DNA of 64,000 nt from Clostridia bacterium (GTDB lineage: Bacteria; Bacillota; Clostridia; Christensenellales; CAG-138). Below are positions 24,881 through 33,659 of this stretch, piece after piece (position 1 is the first letter of the stretch; every line of letters begins with the position of its first letter). Position numbers and translations under genes: made by a program. Location of the stretch: contig JAFZRT010000040.1 in assembly GCA_017619735.1 (NCBI GenBank), positions 22,593 through 86,592 on the forward strand, written 5' to 3'. Below the pieces are notes generated by a model, which was not told the DNA's origin, did not search any database, and was given only the letters and a program-made list of their open reading frames with translations.

Positions 24881-26107
24881 TTATTGCTCCGCCGCGGCGC
24901 GTCCTGCCGCAGCGCCTGTCGAATACGCTATCTGCAGATTGAATCCGCCCGTATAGGCGTCCACGTCGATCACCTCTCCCGCGAAATACAGGCCGGGCAC
25001 GAGCTTCGACTCCATAGTGCCGGGATCGATCTCCTTCACGCTGACGCCGCCCCTCGTGATGATGGCCTCGTCGATGGGGGCCGTGTCCCTTACGGTCAGC
25101 GGTATCGCCTTCAGAGTCTCCACGAGGCGTTTGCGCTCGGCTTTGGTGAAGCTGTCGGTGGTCTTTTCCGGGTCTATGCCCGCCTCCATGAGCACGATGG
25201 GCACCATGCGCGAGGGCAGCAGGCCCATTATCGCGTTCTTCATCTGCCTGTGCTTGTTCTGCTCGAGATCCCGCATAACGCGCGCTTCGAGCGTCTGTTC
25301 GTCGAGCGCGGGCTTCATGTCGATAGAGAGCCGTACTCCCGCCGGGTCGTCCGCGATGCGGGCGCTTGCGCTCAATACGAGCGGGCCGCTGACGCCGGTA
25401 TGCGTGAACAGCATCTCGCCCAGCTCGGAGAAAAGCTGCTTTTTGCCCCTCGTCACGGTGAGCGTGACGTTCTTAAGCGAAAGGCCGGCGAGCTCGCCCG
25501 TCCAGCCCTCCTCGGTTACGAGGGATACGAGCGAGGGACGGAGCGCGGTGACGGTATGGCCGAACGACCTTGCGAAGGCGTAGCCGTCGCCCGTGGAGCC
25601 GGTCGAGGGATAGCTCATGCCGCCGGTCGCAACGATGACCGCGTCGAAAGCGGCCTCCGCGCCGCCGCGGAACCCGAGTATGAACTCCTCCCCTTCCTTC
25701 CTGACGCTCTGCACTCTGGAATCGAGGCGTATCGCGACGCCCTTCCTTGCGGCAAAGCTCTGCAGGGCGCGGATGACGTCGCTCGATCGGTCGCTCTCGG
25801 GGAATACCCTTCCTCCGCGTTCGACCTTCGTCCTGACGCCTTCGCCCTCGATCAGTTCGATTATGTCGTCGTTGAAAAAGCCGTCGAAGGCGCTGAAAAG
25901 GAAGCGCGGATTGCGCGGGATGTTCCTCATGAAGCCGTCCCTGTCCGCGATATTGGTGATGTTGCACCGGCCCTTCCCCGTGAGGTAGAGCTTTTTGCCC
26001 GTCTTCTCGTTCCTGTCGAAAACGGTGACGCTCGTGTCGGCCGTTTTCGCGAAGGCGGCCGCGATCATGCCCGCGGGGCCGGCGCCTATGACTGCTATCC
26101 TTTTCAT
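24881..26107 (-). CDS. HI0933/YtfP-family FAD-dependent oxidoreductase
   Basis: 408 residues. N-terminal Rossmann FAD motif AVIGAGPAGMIAAAFA, then the family-specific KLYLTGKGRCNITN, the VIVATGGMSYPSTGSTGDGY segment, and a C-terminal FAD contact ending LYFAGEVIDVDAYTGGFNLQ. The family includes BaiN-like flavoproteins and proteins proposed to reduce steroids or act in rRNA modification; the substrate here is unknown. I start at the ATG at 26107 at the beginning of the FAD motif; a TTG at 26140 would overlap surE. It lies 10 bases after surE and is probably cotranscribed with it. Confidence 0.88.
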   Translation of the reverse strand: MKRIAVIGAGPAGMIAAAFAKTADTSVTVFDRNEKTGKKLYLTGKGRCNITNIADRDGFMRNIPRNPRFLFSAFDGFFNDDIIELIEGEGVRTKVERGGRVFPESDRSSDVIRALQSFAARKGVAIRLDSRVQSVRKEGEEFILGFRGGAEAAFDAVIVATGGMSYPSTGSTGDGYAFARSFGHTVTALRPSLVSLVTEEGWTGELAGLSLKNVTLTVTRGKKQLFSELGEMLFTHTGVSGPLVLSASARIADDPAGVRLSIDMKPALDEQTLEARVMRDLEQNKHRQMKNAIMGLLPSRMVPIVLMEAGIDPEKTTDSFTKAERKRLVETLKAIPLTVRDTAPIDEAIITRGGVSVKEIDPGTMESKLVPGLYFAGEVIDVDAYTGGFNLQIAYSTGAAAGRAAAEQ

Positions 26108-26117
26108 ATCGGTTCTT

Positions 26118-26891
26118 TCAGTTGGTAAAGTCCTTTTCAAACAGGGCCTTCGCCCTGGCGAAACGCCTGTACTCGGTGATGTCGTAGGTGAGCGGCGTCA
26201 CTACCGCGTAGCCGTCGCGCATCATCTTTTCGTCGGTGTCGTCGTCCTCCGCGCACTCGGTGAGCTTCACGCTCTGCATGCGGTACGCCGTGCGGCCGTT
26301 TTCGGGGATCTCCGCATATTCGAGCAGATAGCTCTGCAGGCCTATCCTCGCGACCCTGACGCCCCTGTATTCCGTGCGCTTTTTGGAGGGGAGATTGACG
26401 CTCAAGACCGTGTCGCCGTCCTCGAAGAAATCCATGAGACCGGGCAGCATTTCGGTGAAGAACGCCGCCGCCTCGTCCATGAACTCGGCATCGAAGGTGT
26501 CCTTCGATACGGCGATTGACGGTATCCCGAGCATGGCTCCCTCCATGGCGGCGGAGACAGTGCCCGAATAGAGCGCGTCCGTGCCGAGGTTCGGGGCGTG
26601 GTTGATGCCCGAAACGATCACGTCGGGGGCCGCGCCGAGATTGCCTATGCTGAGCCGCACGCAGTCGGCGGGCGTTCCCGTAATGGAGTATGCCGGGACG
26701 TCCTCCAGCCCGGGGAGCTTGACCTTATCGGCGTAGAGCGGCTTCCTTAGCGTCAGCCCGTGGCTCACGCAGCTCTGGTTCTCCGCAGGCGCGCCGATGA
26801 ACAGCTCCTGCCCCGCCCTCTTCAGGGCGAGCGCGAGCTCCGAAAGCCCCTCGGCAAATATCCCGTCGTCATTTGTAAGCAGTATCCGCAT
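26118..26891 (-). CDS. surE: 5'/3'-nucleotidase SurE
   Basis: Metal-dependent nucleoside monophosphatase. 257 residues, beginning with the metal-binding MRILLTNDDGIFAEGL. The conserved SITGTPADCVRL and VSGINHAPNLGTDALYSGTV (metal-binding Asn) follow. CAGGAG lies before the ATG at 26891; the frame is open to 26981 but the upstream residues are not family-like. It has its own extended -10 promoter at 26928-26956. Confidence 0.95.
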   Translation of the reverse strand: MRILLTNDDGIFAEGLSELALALKRAGQELFIGAPAENQSCVSHGLTLRKPLYADKVKLPGLEDVPAYSITGTPADCVRLSIGNLGAAPDVIVSGINHAPNLGTDALYSGTVSAAMEGAMLGIPSIAVSKDTFDAEFMDEAAAFFTEMLPGLMDFFEDGDTVLSVNLPSKKRTEYRGVRVARIGLQSYLLEYAEIPENGRTAYRMQSVKLTECAEDDDTDEKMMRDGYAVVTPLTYDITEYRRFARAKALFEKDFTN

Positions 26892-26927
26892 GGTTTCTCC
26901 TGATGGTGTTTGTCCGTTAACCTTAAT

Positions 26928-26956
26928 ATTATAGCAGATACTTCCGTTCAATTCAA
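26928..26956 (-). promoter_or_regulatory. promoter of surE
   Basis: Minus strand: -35 TTGAAT (26951-26956), 17-base spacer, -10 TATAAT (26928-26933) preceded by TGC (extended -10). Confidence 0.78.
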
Positions 26957-26965
26957 TTCCGAAAT

Positions 26966-26991
26966 AAGAAAAGCCCCGCATGAGCGGGGCT
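26966..26991 (-). terminator. terminator of the sodium-pump decarboxylase operon
   Basis: Eight-bp stem AGCCCCGC/GCGGGGCT with a 4-base loop; on the minus strand followed by TTTCTTATTT. Confidence 0.85.
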
Positions 26992-27005
26992 CGGGATATC
27001 GATCA

Positions 27006-28457
27006 TCAGAGGTTCTCGGTAAGGTCCTCGACGTAGAGCACCTTCACGCCGTTATCGGCGGGAGCGGGCTTCGCGGGCTCGGGAGCGGGCTTGGGCTCCT
27101 CCGCCTTTTCGGGCGCCTTGTCCCTGTTCTCGAAGAACTTCATGGCGACCTGGGGGAAGAGCGCGTAGCTCAATACGTCCTCTTCGGACTTGGCTATGCC
27201 CTTCAGCTCCTCGGTGTACTTATCGAGCTCCGGCTCGAGAAGATCCGCGGGGCGGCAGGTGATGACCTTTCCGTCCTCGCCGATGGCCTTGCGGCGGACT
27301 TCCTCGTTGACCTGACCGGGAAGGCGGCCGTATTCGCCGGCGAGAAGGCCCTTCGACTCCTTGGTGAACATCTTGTAGCGCTCGCCGGAAATGACGTTGA
27401 GCACCGCCTGGGAGCCGACGATCTGGCTCGTGGGGGTGACGAGGGGCGGATAGCCGAAATCCTCACGCACGCGGGGGATCTCCGCGAGCACGTCGTAGTA
27501 TTTATCCTCCGCGTTGGCCTGCTTCAGCTGGGAGATGAGGTTCGACAGCATGCCGCCGGGCACCTGATACATGAGCGTATTCGTGTCGACGGAGAGCACC
27601 TTCGGATCGAGTATGCCCTCCTTCTTGAGCTTCGCCGCGACGGTGCGGAAATGCTTCGCCGCCTCGGCCATCTTGTTGAGATCGAGGCCGGTATCGCGAT
27701 CGGTGCCCTTGAGAGTCGCAACGAGGGGCTCGGTCGCGGGCTGGCTCGTGCCGTTGCCGAGGGGCGAGAGCGCGGTGTCGACGATATCGACGCCCGCCTC
27801 GACCGCCTTCAGTATGGTCATGTCGCCGGTGCCGGTGGTGTTGTGGGTGTGCAGATGGATGGGAACGTCGACCTCCGCCTTCAGCCTCTTGACGAGGGAG
27901 TATGCCGAATACGGCAGCAGCAGGTTCGCCATGTCCTTGATGCAGATGGAGTCGGCGCCCATCTGGACGAGCTCCTTGGCGAGCTTGACGAAATAGTCCT
28001 CCGAATGGACGGGGCTGATGGTATAGCTGAGCGCGGGTTCGCACCAGCCGCCGTATTTCTTGGTGTACTTGATGGCGGCTTCGAGGTTGCGGACGTCGTT
28101 CAGCGCGTCGAATATCCTTATGACGTCGATGCCGTTCTCGATCGCCTTGCGGCAGAACTGCTCGACGACGTCGTCGGCGTAATGCTTGTAGCCCAGTATG
28201 TTCTGACCGCGGAACAGCATCTGGAGCTTGGTGTTGGGGAGCGCCTTCCTGAGCGTGCGCAGTCTCTCCCACGGATCCTCGTTGAGGAAGCGGAGGCACG
28301 CGTCGAAAGTCGCGCCGCCCCAGCATTCCAGAGACCAGTAGCCGATGGAATCGAGTATCTCGCAGGCGGGGAGCATATCCTCTATGCGCATCCTCGTCGC
28401 GGCCTGCGACTGATGCGCGTCGCGCAGAATGGTATCGGTTATCAACAGTTTAGCCAT
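27006..28457 (-). CDS. oadA: oxaloacetate decarboxylase alpha subunit (carboxyltransferase) lacking its biotinyl domain
   Basis: 483 residues of the pyruvate carboxylase subunit B/OadA family. The HMGL-like TIM barrel carries DTILRDAHQSQAATRM, LECWGGATFDACLRFLNEDP, the metal-binding HLHTHNTTG and the carboxyltransferase Lys segment ICIKDMANLL. The conserved carboxylase region follows. The C-terminus enters a Pro/Ala linker (PKPAPEPAKPAPADNG) and stops, where longer homologues continue into a biotin carrier domain. That domain is a separate gene at 29667-30008. Together with OadB and OadG the enzyme couples decarboxylation to sodium export. Last gene of the operon. Confidence 0.93.
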   Translation of the reverse strand: MAKLLITDTILRDAHQSQAATRMRIEDMLPACEILDSIGYWSLECWGGATFDACLRFLNEDPWERLRTLRKALPNTKLQMLFRGQNILGYKHYADDVVEQFCRKAIENGIDVIRIFDALNDVRNLEAAIKYTKKYGGWCEPALSYTISPVHSEDYFVKLAKELVQMGADSICIKDMANLLLPYSAYSLVKRLKAEVDVPIHLHTHNTTGTGDMTILKAVEAGVDIVDTALSPLGNGTSQPATEPLVATLKGTDRDTGLDLNKMAEAAKHFRTVAAKLKKEGILDPKVLSVDTNTLMYQVPGGMLSNLISQLKQANAEDKYYDVLAEIPRVREDFGYPPLVTPTSQIVGSQAVLNVISGERYKMFTKESKGLLAGEYGRLPGQVNEEVRRKAIGEDGKVITCRPADLLEPELDKYTEELKGIAKSEEDVLSYALFPQVAMKFFENRDKAPEKAEEPKPAPEPAKPAPADNGVKVLYVEDLTENL

Positions 28458-28472
28458 ATCGCAATTCCTTTC

Positions 28473-29651
28473 TTAATTGAACAGAGCGAGAAACACGCCC
28501 GCCGCGATGGCGGAGCCGATGACGCCCGCTACGTTCGGACCCATGGCATGCATGAGCAGGAAGTTCGAGGGATTCTCCTTCTGACCGACGACCTGGGAAA
28601 CGCGCGCCGCCATGGGGACGGCGGAGACGCCCGCGGAGCCGATGAGAGGATTGATCTTGCCCTTGGTGAGCCAGCACATGAGCTTGCCGAGCAGTATGCC
28701 GCCGGCGGTGCCGAACAGGAACGCCGAGATGCCCATGGCGAATATGCCGAGGGTATCGAGCCGCAGGAACATCTGTGCGGTCGCGGTCGCGCCGACGCTG
28801 ATGCCCAGGAATATCGTGACGATGTTCATTAGCTCGTTCTGCGCCGTCTTGGAAAGGCGGTCGACGACGCCGCTCTCCCTAAGGAGATTGCCGAGCATGA
28901 GCATACCTACGAGGCTCGCCGCGGAGGGCACGAGCAGCGCAGTGAATATCGTGACGACTATCGGGAACACGATCTTTTCCGTTTTGGAAACGGGACGCAG
29001 CTGCTGCATGATTATACGGCGCTCCTTCCTTGTGGTGAGGAGCTTCATGACCGGGGGCTGTATGAGCGGGACCAGCGCCATGTAGGAATAGGCCGCGATG
29101 GCGATGGAGCCCAGGTATTCGGGAGCGAGCTTCGACGTGACGAATATCGCCGTGGGGCCGTCCGCGCCGCCGATAATACCGATGGACGCCGCGACTCCGT
29201 CGGTAAAGCCCAGAAGCTTCGCGCCGATGAAAGCAACGAAAATACCCACCTGCGCCGCCGCTCCGAGGAGCAGGCTCTTGGGGTTGGCGATCAGCGGGCC
29301 GAAATCCGTCATAGCGCCGACGCCCAGGAATATAAGGCAGGGGTATATGCCGAGCTTAACGCCCAGATACAGATAATCGATCAGGCCCGCGGCGGATGAG
29401 AACTCCTGCCAATGGACGTGCCCGCCCTCGAACAGCGCCGGATGATACATCCCCGCGCCGGGAAGGTTGGAAAGCAGCATACCGAAAGCGATCGGCAGAA
29501 GGAGCATCGGCTCGAACTTCTTGACGATGGCAAGGTACAGCAGCAGGCACGCGAGCGCGATCATTATCAGCGTAGTCCACCACTGGCTGTCGCCGGAGGT
29601 GAACAGCTGGTAAAAGCCCGACTGTTTCAAAAATGTCAGAATCGATTCCAT
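28473..29651 (-). CDS. oadB: sodium-translocating decarboxylase beta subunit
   Basis: 392 residues, highly hydrophobic with about nine membrane segments. It shows the family features [16 protein letters not shown], the [15 protein letters not shown] segment and the ion-site [20 protein letters not shown], with the coupling Asp. It decarboxylates carboxybiotin on the carrier and pumps sodium ions outward. The 15 bases between the biotin carrier stop and this ATG contain no recognisable ribosome site (AT-rich TAATATCGTATCTGC), so translation probably relies on coupling. Confidence 0.95.
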   Translation of the reverse strand: MESILTFLKQSGFYQLFTSGDSQWWTTLIMIALACLLLYLAIVKKFEPMLLLPIAFGMLLSNLPGAGMYHPALFEGGHVHWQEFSSAAGLIDYLYLGVKLGIYPCLIFLGVGAMTDFGPLIANPKSLLLGAAAQVGIFVAFIGAKLLGFTDGVAASIGIIGGADGPTAIFVTSKLAPEYLGSIAIAAYSYMALVPLIQPPVMKLLTTRKERRIIMQQLRPVSKTEKIVFPIVVTIFTALLVPSAASLVGMLMLGNLLRESGVVDRLSKTAQNELMNIVTIFLGISVGATATAQMFLRLDTLGIFAMGISAFLFGTAGGILLGKLMCWLTKGKINPLIGSAGVSAVPMAARVSQVVGQKENPSNFLLMHAMGPNVAGVIGSAIAAGVFLALFN

Positions 29652-29666
29652 GCAGATACGATATTA

Positions 29667-30008
29667 TTATTCGAAAGCGATGAGAACGTCGCCGGAGTTT
29701 ACGTTCGAACCCTTCTGAGTGTTGATATTGACTACGCGGCCGTCGTGGGGAGCGAGTATCTCGTTCTCCATCTTCATTGCCTCGAGAACGATCAGTACTT
29801 GTCCGCGCTTGAAGCTGTCGCCGACCTTGACGTTGATGCCGACTATGGTGCCGGGCATGGGCGCGCAGATGGTCTCCGCGGCGCCGCCGGGAGCGGGAGC
29901 GGCGGGCTTGGGTGCGGGCGCGGGAGCCGCGGGCTTGACTTCGCCCTTGAGTTCCTCGACCTCGACTTCATAAGAGGTGCCGTTGACATTGACTAAAAAC
30001 TTACGCAT
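29667..30008 (-). CDS. biotin carboxyl carrier protein of the decarboxylase
   Basis: 113 residues. The N-terminus MRKFLVNVNGTSYEVEVEEL is followed by an Ala/Pro linker (about residues 28-45) and a biotinyl domain with APMPGTIVGINVKVGD and the biotinylation motif EAMKMEN. It carries carboxybiotin from OadA to OadB. The ATG at 30008 is preceded by GGAGGTCAAT; an upstream in-frame start at 30020 would overlap that site. Similar stand-alone carriers (GcdC, MmdC) serve glutaconyl-CoA and methylmalonyl-CoA decarboxylases, but the pyruvate-carboxylase-type alpha subunit here favours oxaloacetate. Confidence 0.92.
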   Translation of the reverse strand: MRKFLVNVNGTSYEVEVEELKGEVKPAAPAPAPKPAAPAPGGAAETICAPMPGTIVGINVKVGDSFKRGQVLIVLEAMKMENEILAPHDGRVVNINTQKGSNVNSGDVLIAFE

Positions 30009-30069
30009 ATTGACCTCCAAACGGCTTTATGCCGATGTATTACTGAATATGAATATGGGACGCGCCTTA

Positions 30070-30510
30070 TCAGGCGGCTTTGCGGATGGAAAGGATGCGG
30101 ATGCCGGTGACGTCGGTGCCGAGCTCCGTCGCTATTGCGGCGGATATCACGGCGATAAGCTCGCGTCTGTCGGCGGCGGGGATCTCGCTTTCGGCTCCGA
30201 CCCGCTTTATCGAATGGATGCGGATGCCCTCCGGCTCCGTGCCCATGTATTCCGCGATGGCGGCGGAAACGGCGGCGACCGTCTCCCTGCGCTTCTCGCC
30301 GGTCAGGCGGGTCCCGGAGCTGTCGGCGAGCACGGGGCTGTGATGGTATTCGGGAAGCACGGTCTCATGATGGGTGCGGACGGACGGCTTCTCCCTCCTG
30401 ACGAGCCGGACTATGAAGCTCATAAGGTAGATTATGCCGATGAGGCTCAAAAGGCCGAAGAACACGACCGAGAACCCCAGACCCAATACTGTCAACGAAT
30501 CCTTAAGCAT
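30070..30510 (-). CDS. oadG: OadG-like small membrane subunit with a duplicated C-terminal motif
   Basis: 146 residues. A single N-terminal membrane segment (TVLGLGFSVVFFGLLSLIGIIYLM) is typical of the gamma subunit that assembles and stabilises the pump. The soluble part holds two copies of a roughly 35-residue unit: RRETVAAVSAAIAEYMG with GIRIHSIKRV, and RRELIAVISAAIATELG with GIRILSIRKA. One such unit is common in clostridial OadG-like proteins; the duplication is unusual. CAGGAGG precedes the ATG at 30510. First gene of the operon; no clear promoter is visible upstream. Confidence 0.85.
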   Translation of the reverse strand: MLKDSLTVLGLGFSVVFFGLLSLIGIIYLMSFIVRLVRREKPSVRTHHETVLPEYHHSPVLADSSGTRLTGEKRRETVAAVSAAIAEYMGTEPEGIRIHSIKRVGAESEIPAADRRELIAVISAAIATELGTDVTGIRILSIRKAA

Positions 30511-30635
30511 TACGGAAACCTCCTGATAAACGACGAAAAACCGGGGCACAGTGTCTGCCTCAATCTTTCCCAATTTCCATTATTCGACGCGTATCCCTTT
30601 TCTCCTGCACGGAAAGCGCGCCCAAACGGAATATA

Positions 30636-31349
30636 TTATTCCTTCCCGCCCGCGTCCGTAAGGCCGGCGATCTCCTCCGCGGTCAGGAGCCGCTTTTCGC
30701 CCGGCTTGAGCCCGTCAATGCGGACGTCGCCTATCGCGATCCTCACGAGTTTGAGCGTATCGTGACCGAGGGCCGCCATCATGCGCCTGACCTGGCGGTT
30801 GCGCCCCTCGTGGATGGAGAGCAGCAGTTCGCTCTTCTCCTGCCCGTTTTTCAGCACGCGCACGGCTGCCGGCGCGGTCGGGCCGTCGTCGAGCGTCACG
30901 CCGTTTGAAAGTCTGCGGACGTCGCTTTTCTTTATCTCGCCCGTGCAGAGCACGCGGTAGAGCTTGGATTTCATGTAGCGGGGATGGGTGAGCTTGTCCG
31001 CGAAGTCTCCGTCGTTGGTGACGAAGATGAGGCCCTCCGAATCGTAATCGAGGCGGCCGACGGTATAGACGCGGTACGGGACGTCCTTGAAGAAATCGAC
31101 TACCTTCACCCTGTCCTCCTCCGCGGAGGAGGTGCAGATGACGTTCTTCGGCTTGTAAAAGGCGTAAACGACCCTCTGGGGCGCGGCTTTCAGGGGCCTG
31201 CCGTCGAGCGTGACGGAGTCCCCCTCCTCCACGGTCGCTCCGATCCCGGCGGTGATGCCGTTGATCTTAACGCGCCCCTCTTTTATTATCTCCTCGCATT
31301 TCCTGCGGGAGGCGACTCCGGCGTCCGCCATGTACTTTTGAAGTCTCAA
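30636..31349 (-). CDS. rluB: 23S rRNA pseudouridine synthase, RsuA/RluB family
   Basis: 237 residues. The S4 RNA-binding domain RLQKYMADAGVASRRKCEE is followed by the synthase domain with the catalytic Asp in YTVGRLDYDSEGLIFVTNDG and the conserved LSIHEGRNRQVRRMM. It isomerises a uridine of 23S rRNA. I start at the TTG at 31349 because GGAG lies about 10 bases upstream and RluB proteins begin with this RLQK motif; a TTG at 31382 is also in frame. It lies downstream of a D,D-carboxypeptidase gene, where spmA and spmB usually intervene in relatives; they are absent here. Confidence 0.93.
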   Translation of the reverse strand: MRLQKYMADAGVASRRKCEEIIKEGRVKINGITAGIGATVEEGDSVTLDGRPLKAAPQRVVYAFYKPKNVICTSSAEEDRVKVVDFFKDVPYRVYTVGRLDYDSEGLIFVTNDGDFADKLTHPRYMKSKLYRVLCTGEIKKSDVRRLSNGVTLDDGPTAPAAVRVLKNGQEKSELLLSIHEGRNRQVRRMMAALGHDTLKLVRIAIGDVRIDGLKPGEKRLLTAEEIAGLTDAGGKE

Positions 31350-31371
31350 TTCGATAAGCTCCGGCTTGGTA

Positions 31372-32499
31372 TTAGGCCGCAAAGCGTTTTATGAGGAGCT
31401 GCCACCAGTATCGGAGGTCCTTCCTGCCCACGTCGTACGCCGCGACGAGATCCGCGCGGCCGACGAGGACGTCCCCGTCCCAGACCGACAGCTCGCCGAC
31501 GACTTCCCCGCGCGATATCGGGGCGGCAAGTCCGTCCCGTATAAGCGCGCTCGTGGTATAGGCATGCTCCGCGCCGCTTTGCGCCACGTCTATTATACTA
31601 TCTTTTGCGCGAACTTCCAATATGCTTTCGGTCCCGTTTTCGATAAAAACTCCGCCTATTTGCTGATCCCGCGAAACGAGCGTCCGCTTTTCCCAGCTTT
31701 CGAACGCGCCGTCCATGAGCTCCACGGCGGTCTCGAACATCGGCCTGCAGTTGAGCAGCGCGCCGATGACGGTCATGCCGTCCCTCTCCGCGCCGAACAC
31801 GAGGCATCTGCCCGCGGCCATCGTGTAGCCGGTCTTGACGCCGAAAGCGCCGTCGTATTCCCAAAGAAGGCTGTTCTTGTTCTTGAAGGTCCTCGGTCTG
31901 CTCCCGCTTTGAGCTGTATGATACTTGGTCGAGACTATCTCCCTGAACTCAGGCACCTTGAGCGCCTCCCGCGTGATGAGGCAGAGCTCGCGCGCGGTGG
32001 TCAGGTGCCTTTCGTCGTGGAGCCCGTTGGGGGTGATGAAATGCGTCCTCGTAAGGCCCATGTCCTCCGCTCTGCTGTTCATCATGTCCGCAAATGCGGA
32101 TACGCTGCCCGCGGTATGCACGGCGAGCGCGACCGCCGCGTCGTTGCCCGAGGCGAGCATGAGCCCGTAGAGGAGGTCTCCGACGCTGATCTCCTCCCCC
32201 TCCTCGAGATATACGGACGAGCCCTCGACGCCGACCGCCTCGGCGGGCACCTTGACGATATCGTCCGCGGAGCAGTTCTCGAGCACCACGAGCGCCGTCA
32301 TTATCTTGGTCGTGCTGGCCATGGGCAGCATAAGGTCCTCGTTTTTCGCCGCGAGGAGCCGCCCCGTCTCGCTCTCGATGAGCGCGGCGGCGGAGGCCCG
32401 GGTCATGAGCGCGGGCGAGGCCTTGGCCGCGAAAGCCATGAACGCCGTCCCGACCGCCGCGAGCAGAGCCGCGAGCAGCCGCAGCCTTCTGCCGTTCAT
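31372..32499 (-). CDS. exported D-alanyl-D-alanine carboxypeptidase (DacF/DacB type)
   Basis: Penicillin-binding serine peptidase S11 that trims pentapeptide stems of peptidoglycan. 375 residues: a signal peptide (RLLAALLAAVGTAFMAFA), the SxxK motif in MASTTKIMTALV, SGN in LASGNDAAVAL, and KTG in FGVKTGYTMAAGR. A C-terminal beta-rich domain follows and the protein ends in a basic/aromatic segment (LRYWWQLLIKRFAA) that may anchor it to the membrane. The ATG at 32499 starts the signal peptide and touches the ytfJ stop. Neighbouring ytfJ suggests a role in forespore cortex maturation, as for DacF/DacB; this is inference. Confidence 0.93.
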   Translation of the reverse strand: MNGRRLRLLAALLAAVGTAFMAFAAKASPALMTRASAAALIESETGRLLAAKNEDLMLPMASTTKIMTALVVLENCSADDIVKVPAEAVGVEGSSVYLEEGEEISVGDLLYGLMLASGNDAAVALAVHTAGSVSAFADMMNSRAEDMGLTRTHFITPNGLHDERHLTTARELCLITREALKVPEFREIVSTKYHTAQSGSRPRTFKNKNSLLWEYDGAFGVKTGYTMAAGRCLVFGAERDGMTVIGALLNCRPMFETAVELMDGAFESWEKRTLVSRDQQIGGVFIENGTESILEVRAKDSIIDVAQSGAEHAYTTSALIRDGLAAPISRGEVVGELSVWDGDVLVGRADLVAAYDVGRKDLRYWWQLLIKRFAA

Positions 32500-33029
32500 C
32501 AGTCGCATTCCCCGCAGTCGGGGTCCTCCGTCCTTTCGCCGCGGTCCTTCAGGTCGATACTGATGTAATCCCCGGAACGCCCGCGCTTTTTGGTTCCGCA
32601 GCCGCATTTGCCTTCGCCGTTTTTGTCGGTCCCGCACAGCTCGGTGATGAGCCGCTCGGCGGTCTCCATTATCTGCGGCATGAGATCCATGAGCCGGTCG
32701 GAGGGGCAGTCCTGCTTCGCGGGGAGCACGCGCACGTTCCCGTCCTGCACCGCAACGAACGCGAGCGGGGTCAGCGCCATGCCGACCGTCGACGCGCCTA
32801 TGAACGGATAGTTCCCGTCGCAGGTGATGTCCACCGCGGTCTTCCTGCCGGCGGCGACGCCTATGTATTCCCCGCCGCCAACGAGCATGCCGAGACTGAC
32901 CTTGGACACGGGCAGTATCAGTGTGTCGCCGTCCGCGGTGATAGGCGCGCCTATGACCGTATTGACGTCAGCGAGCCTCTTGATATGCTCCATCGACGAC
33001 TGCATTATGTTTTCTATCGGATGACTCAT
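32499..33029 (-). CDS. ytfJ: sporulation protein YtfJ/GerW
   Basis: 176 residues of the GerW family. It begins MSHPIENIMQSSMEHIKRL, then DVNTVIGAPI, and has the glycine-rich LGMLVGGGEY. In Bacillus it is made in the forespore and needed for response to germinants through the GerA receptor. The C-terminal part is Cys-rich (CGTDKNGEGKCGCG and DPDCGECD), which is not a typical core feature and may bind metal. It overlaps the upstream DUF2953 gene by 62 bases, the same pairing as ytfI-ytfJ in Bacillus. Confidence 0.93.
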   Translation of the reverse strand: MSHPIENIMQSSMEHIKRLADVNTVIGAPITADGDTLILPVSKVSLGMLVGGGEYIGVAAGRKTAVDITCDGNYPFIGASTVGMALTPLAFVAVQDGNVRVLPAKQDCPSDRLMDLMPQIMETAERLITELCGTDKNGEGKCGCGTKKRGRSGDYISIDLKDRGERTEDPDCGECD

Positions 33030-33591
33030 TTGCTTTCTTCCTCCTGAGCTTTATTGCTTCGATTATCATTCTTCCCGCGCTGACGCAGAATATCCCTTCC
33101 ACATTAAGGACGAACGCCGCGCGGTCGAAGCGCGGGGCGACGCGTACCGCCGCCCGTTCCCGTACGAGCGCGGCGGCGGCCTGCGAGAGTAACGTCTGCA
33201 GTATCCCCGCGAGTATCACGCTAACGTCCGGCGCGCCGTCGAGGCCGACCTCGCCCGTGACGGAGAGTTCCTTCACCGCGACGGCCCTCATGAGCCGCAT
33301 GCCGCCCTTCCGCTTCTCCCTCGGCGGGAGCCGCACGGGCCTGCCGTTCACGCTCAGCCGCGCTCCTCCGGGGATGCGGATCGAGGCGCGCGCCTCCGCG
33401 CTTATCCCGACGAGCCCGAACAGCAGGCGCAGCGTGATGATCGCCTCGGTATACATCCCCGTTGTTTTTGCCGAAACGCATACCTTTTTGGGGATCAGCA
33501 CGAACAGCGCGGCGAGTAAAAAAAGGACGATGGGTATTGCCGCCGTACGCTCCGCCTCCTTTTGTTTCGCTTTGAAGATAGTTTTGCCCAT
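32968..33591 (-). CDS. DUF2953 membrane-anchored protein (YtfI-like)
   Basis: 207 residues. One N-terminal membrane segment (IPIVLFLLAALFVLIP) precedes a basic region with beta-strand character and the RIPGGARLSVNGRPVRL segment. The C-terminal FNVEG-like end (FVLNVEGIFCVSAGRMIIEA) is characteristic of DUF2953 proteins. It is always found next to ytfJ in spore formers, so a sporulation role is likely, though none is established. The tail (RKKANESSDRKHNAVVDGAYQEAR) is encoded in the long overlap with ytfJ. Confidence 0.82.
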   Translation of the reverse strand: MGKTIFKAKQKEAERTAAIPIVLFLLAALFVLIPKKVCVSAKTTGMYTEAIITLRLLFGLVGISAEARASIRIPGGARLSVNGRPVRLPPREKRKGGMRLMRAVAVKELSVTGEVGLDGAPDVSVILAGILQTLLSQAAAALVRERAAVRVAPRFDRAAFVLNVEGIFCVSAGRMIIEAIKLRRKKANESSDRKHNAVVDGAYQEAR

Positions 33592-33595
33592 ACGC

Positions 33596-33624
33596 TTGTA
33601 AATTATCAGATTTCGTGGTAAGAT
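33596..33624 (+). promoter_or_regulatory. promoter of ruvCAB
   Basis: -35 TTGTAA (33596-33601), 17-base spacer, -10 TAAGAT (33619-33624) preceded by TGG (extended -10). No LexA box is evident. Confidence 0.6.
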
Positions 33625-33659
33625 AATGAATGGATTAAAATGTGAGCACGGAGACTGCT

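Noticed and set aside
24155..26128. Plus-strand frame of about 657 codons opposite cmk and the flavoprotein
   Set aside because: It spans two real genes and their intergenic gap; antisense artefact.
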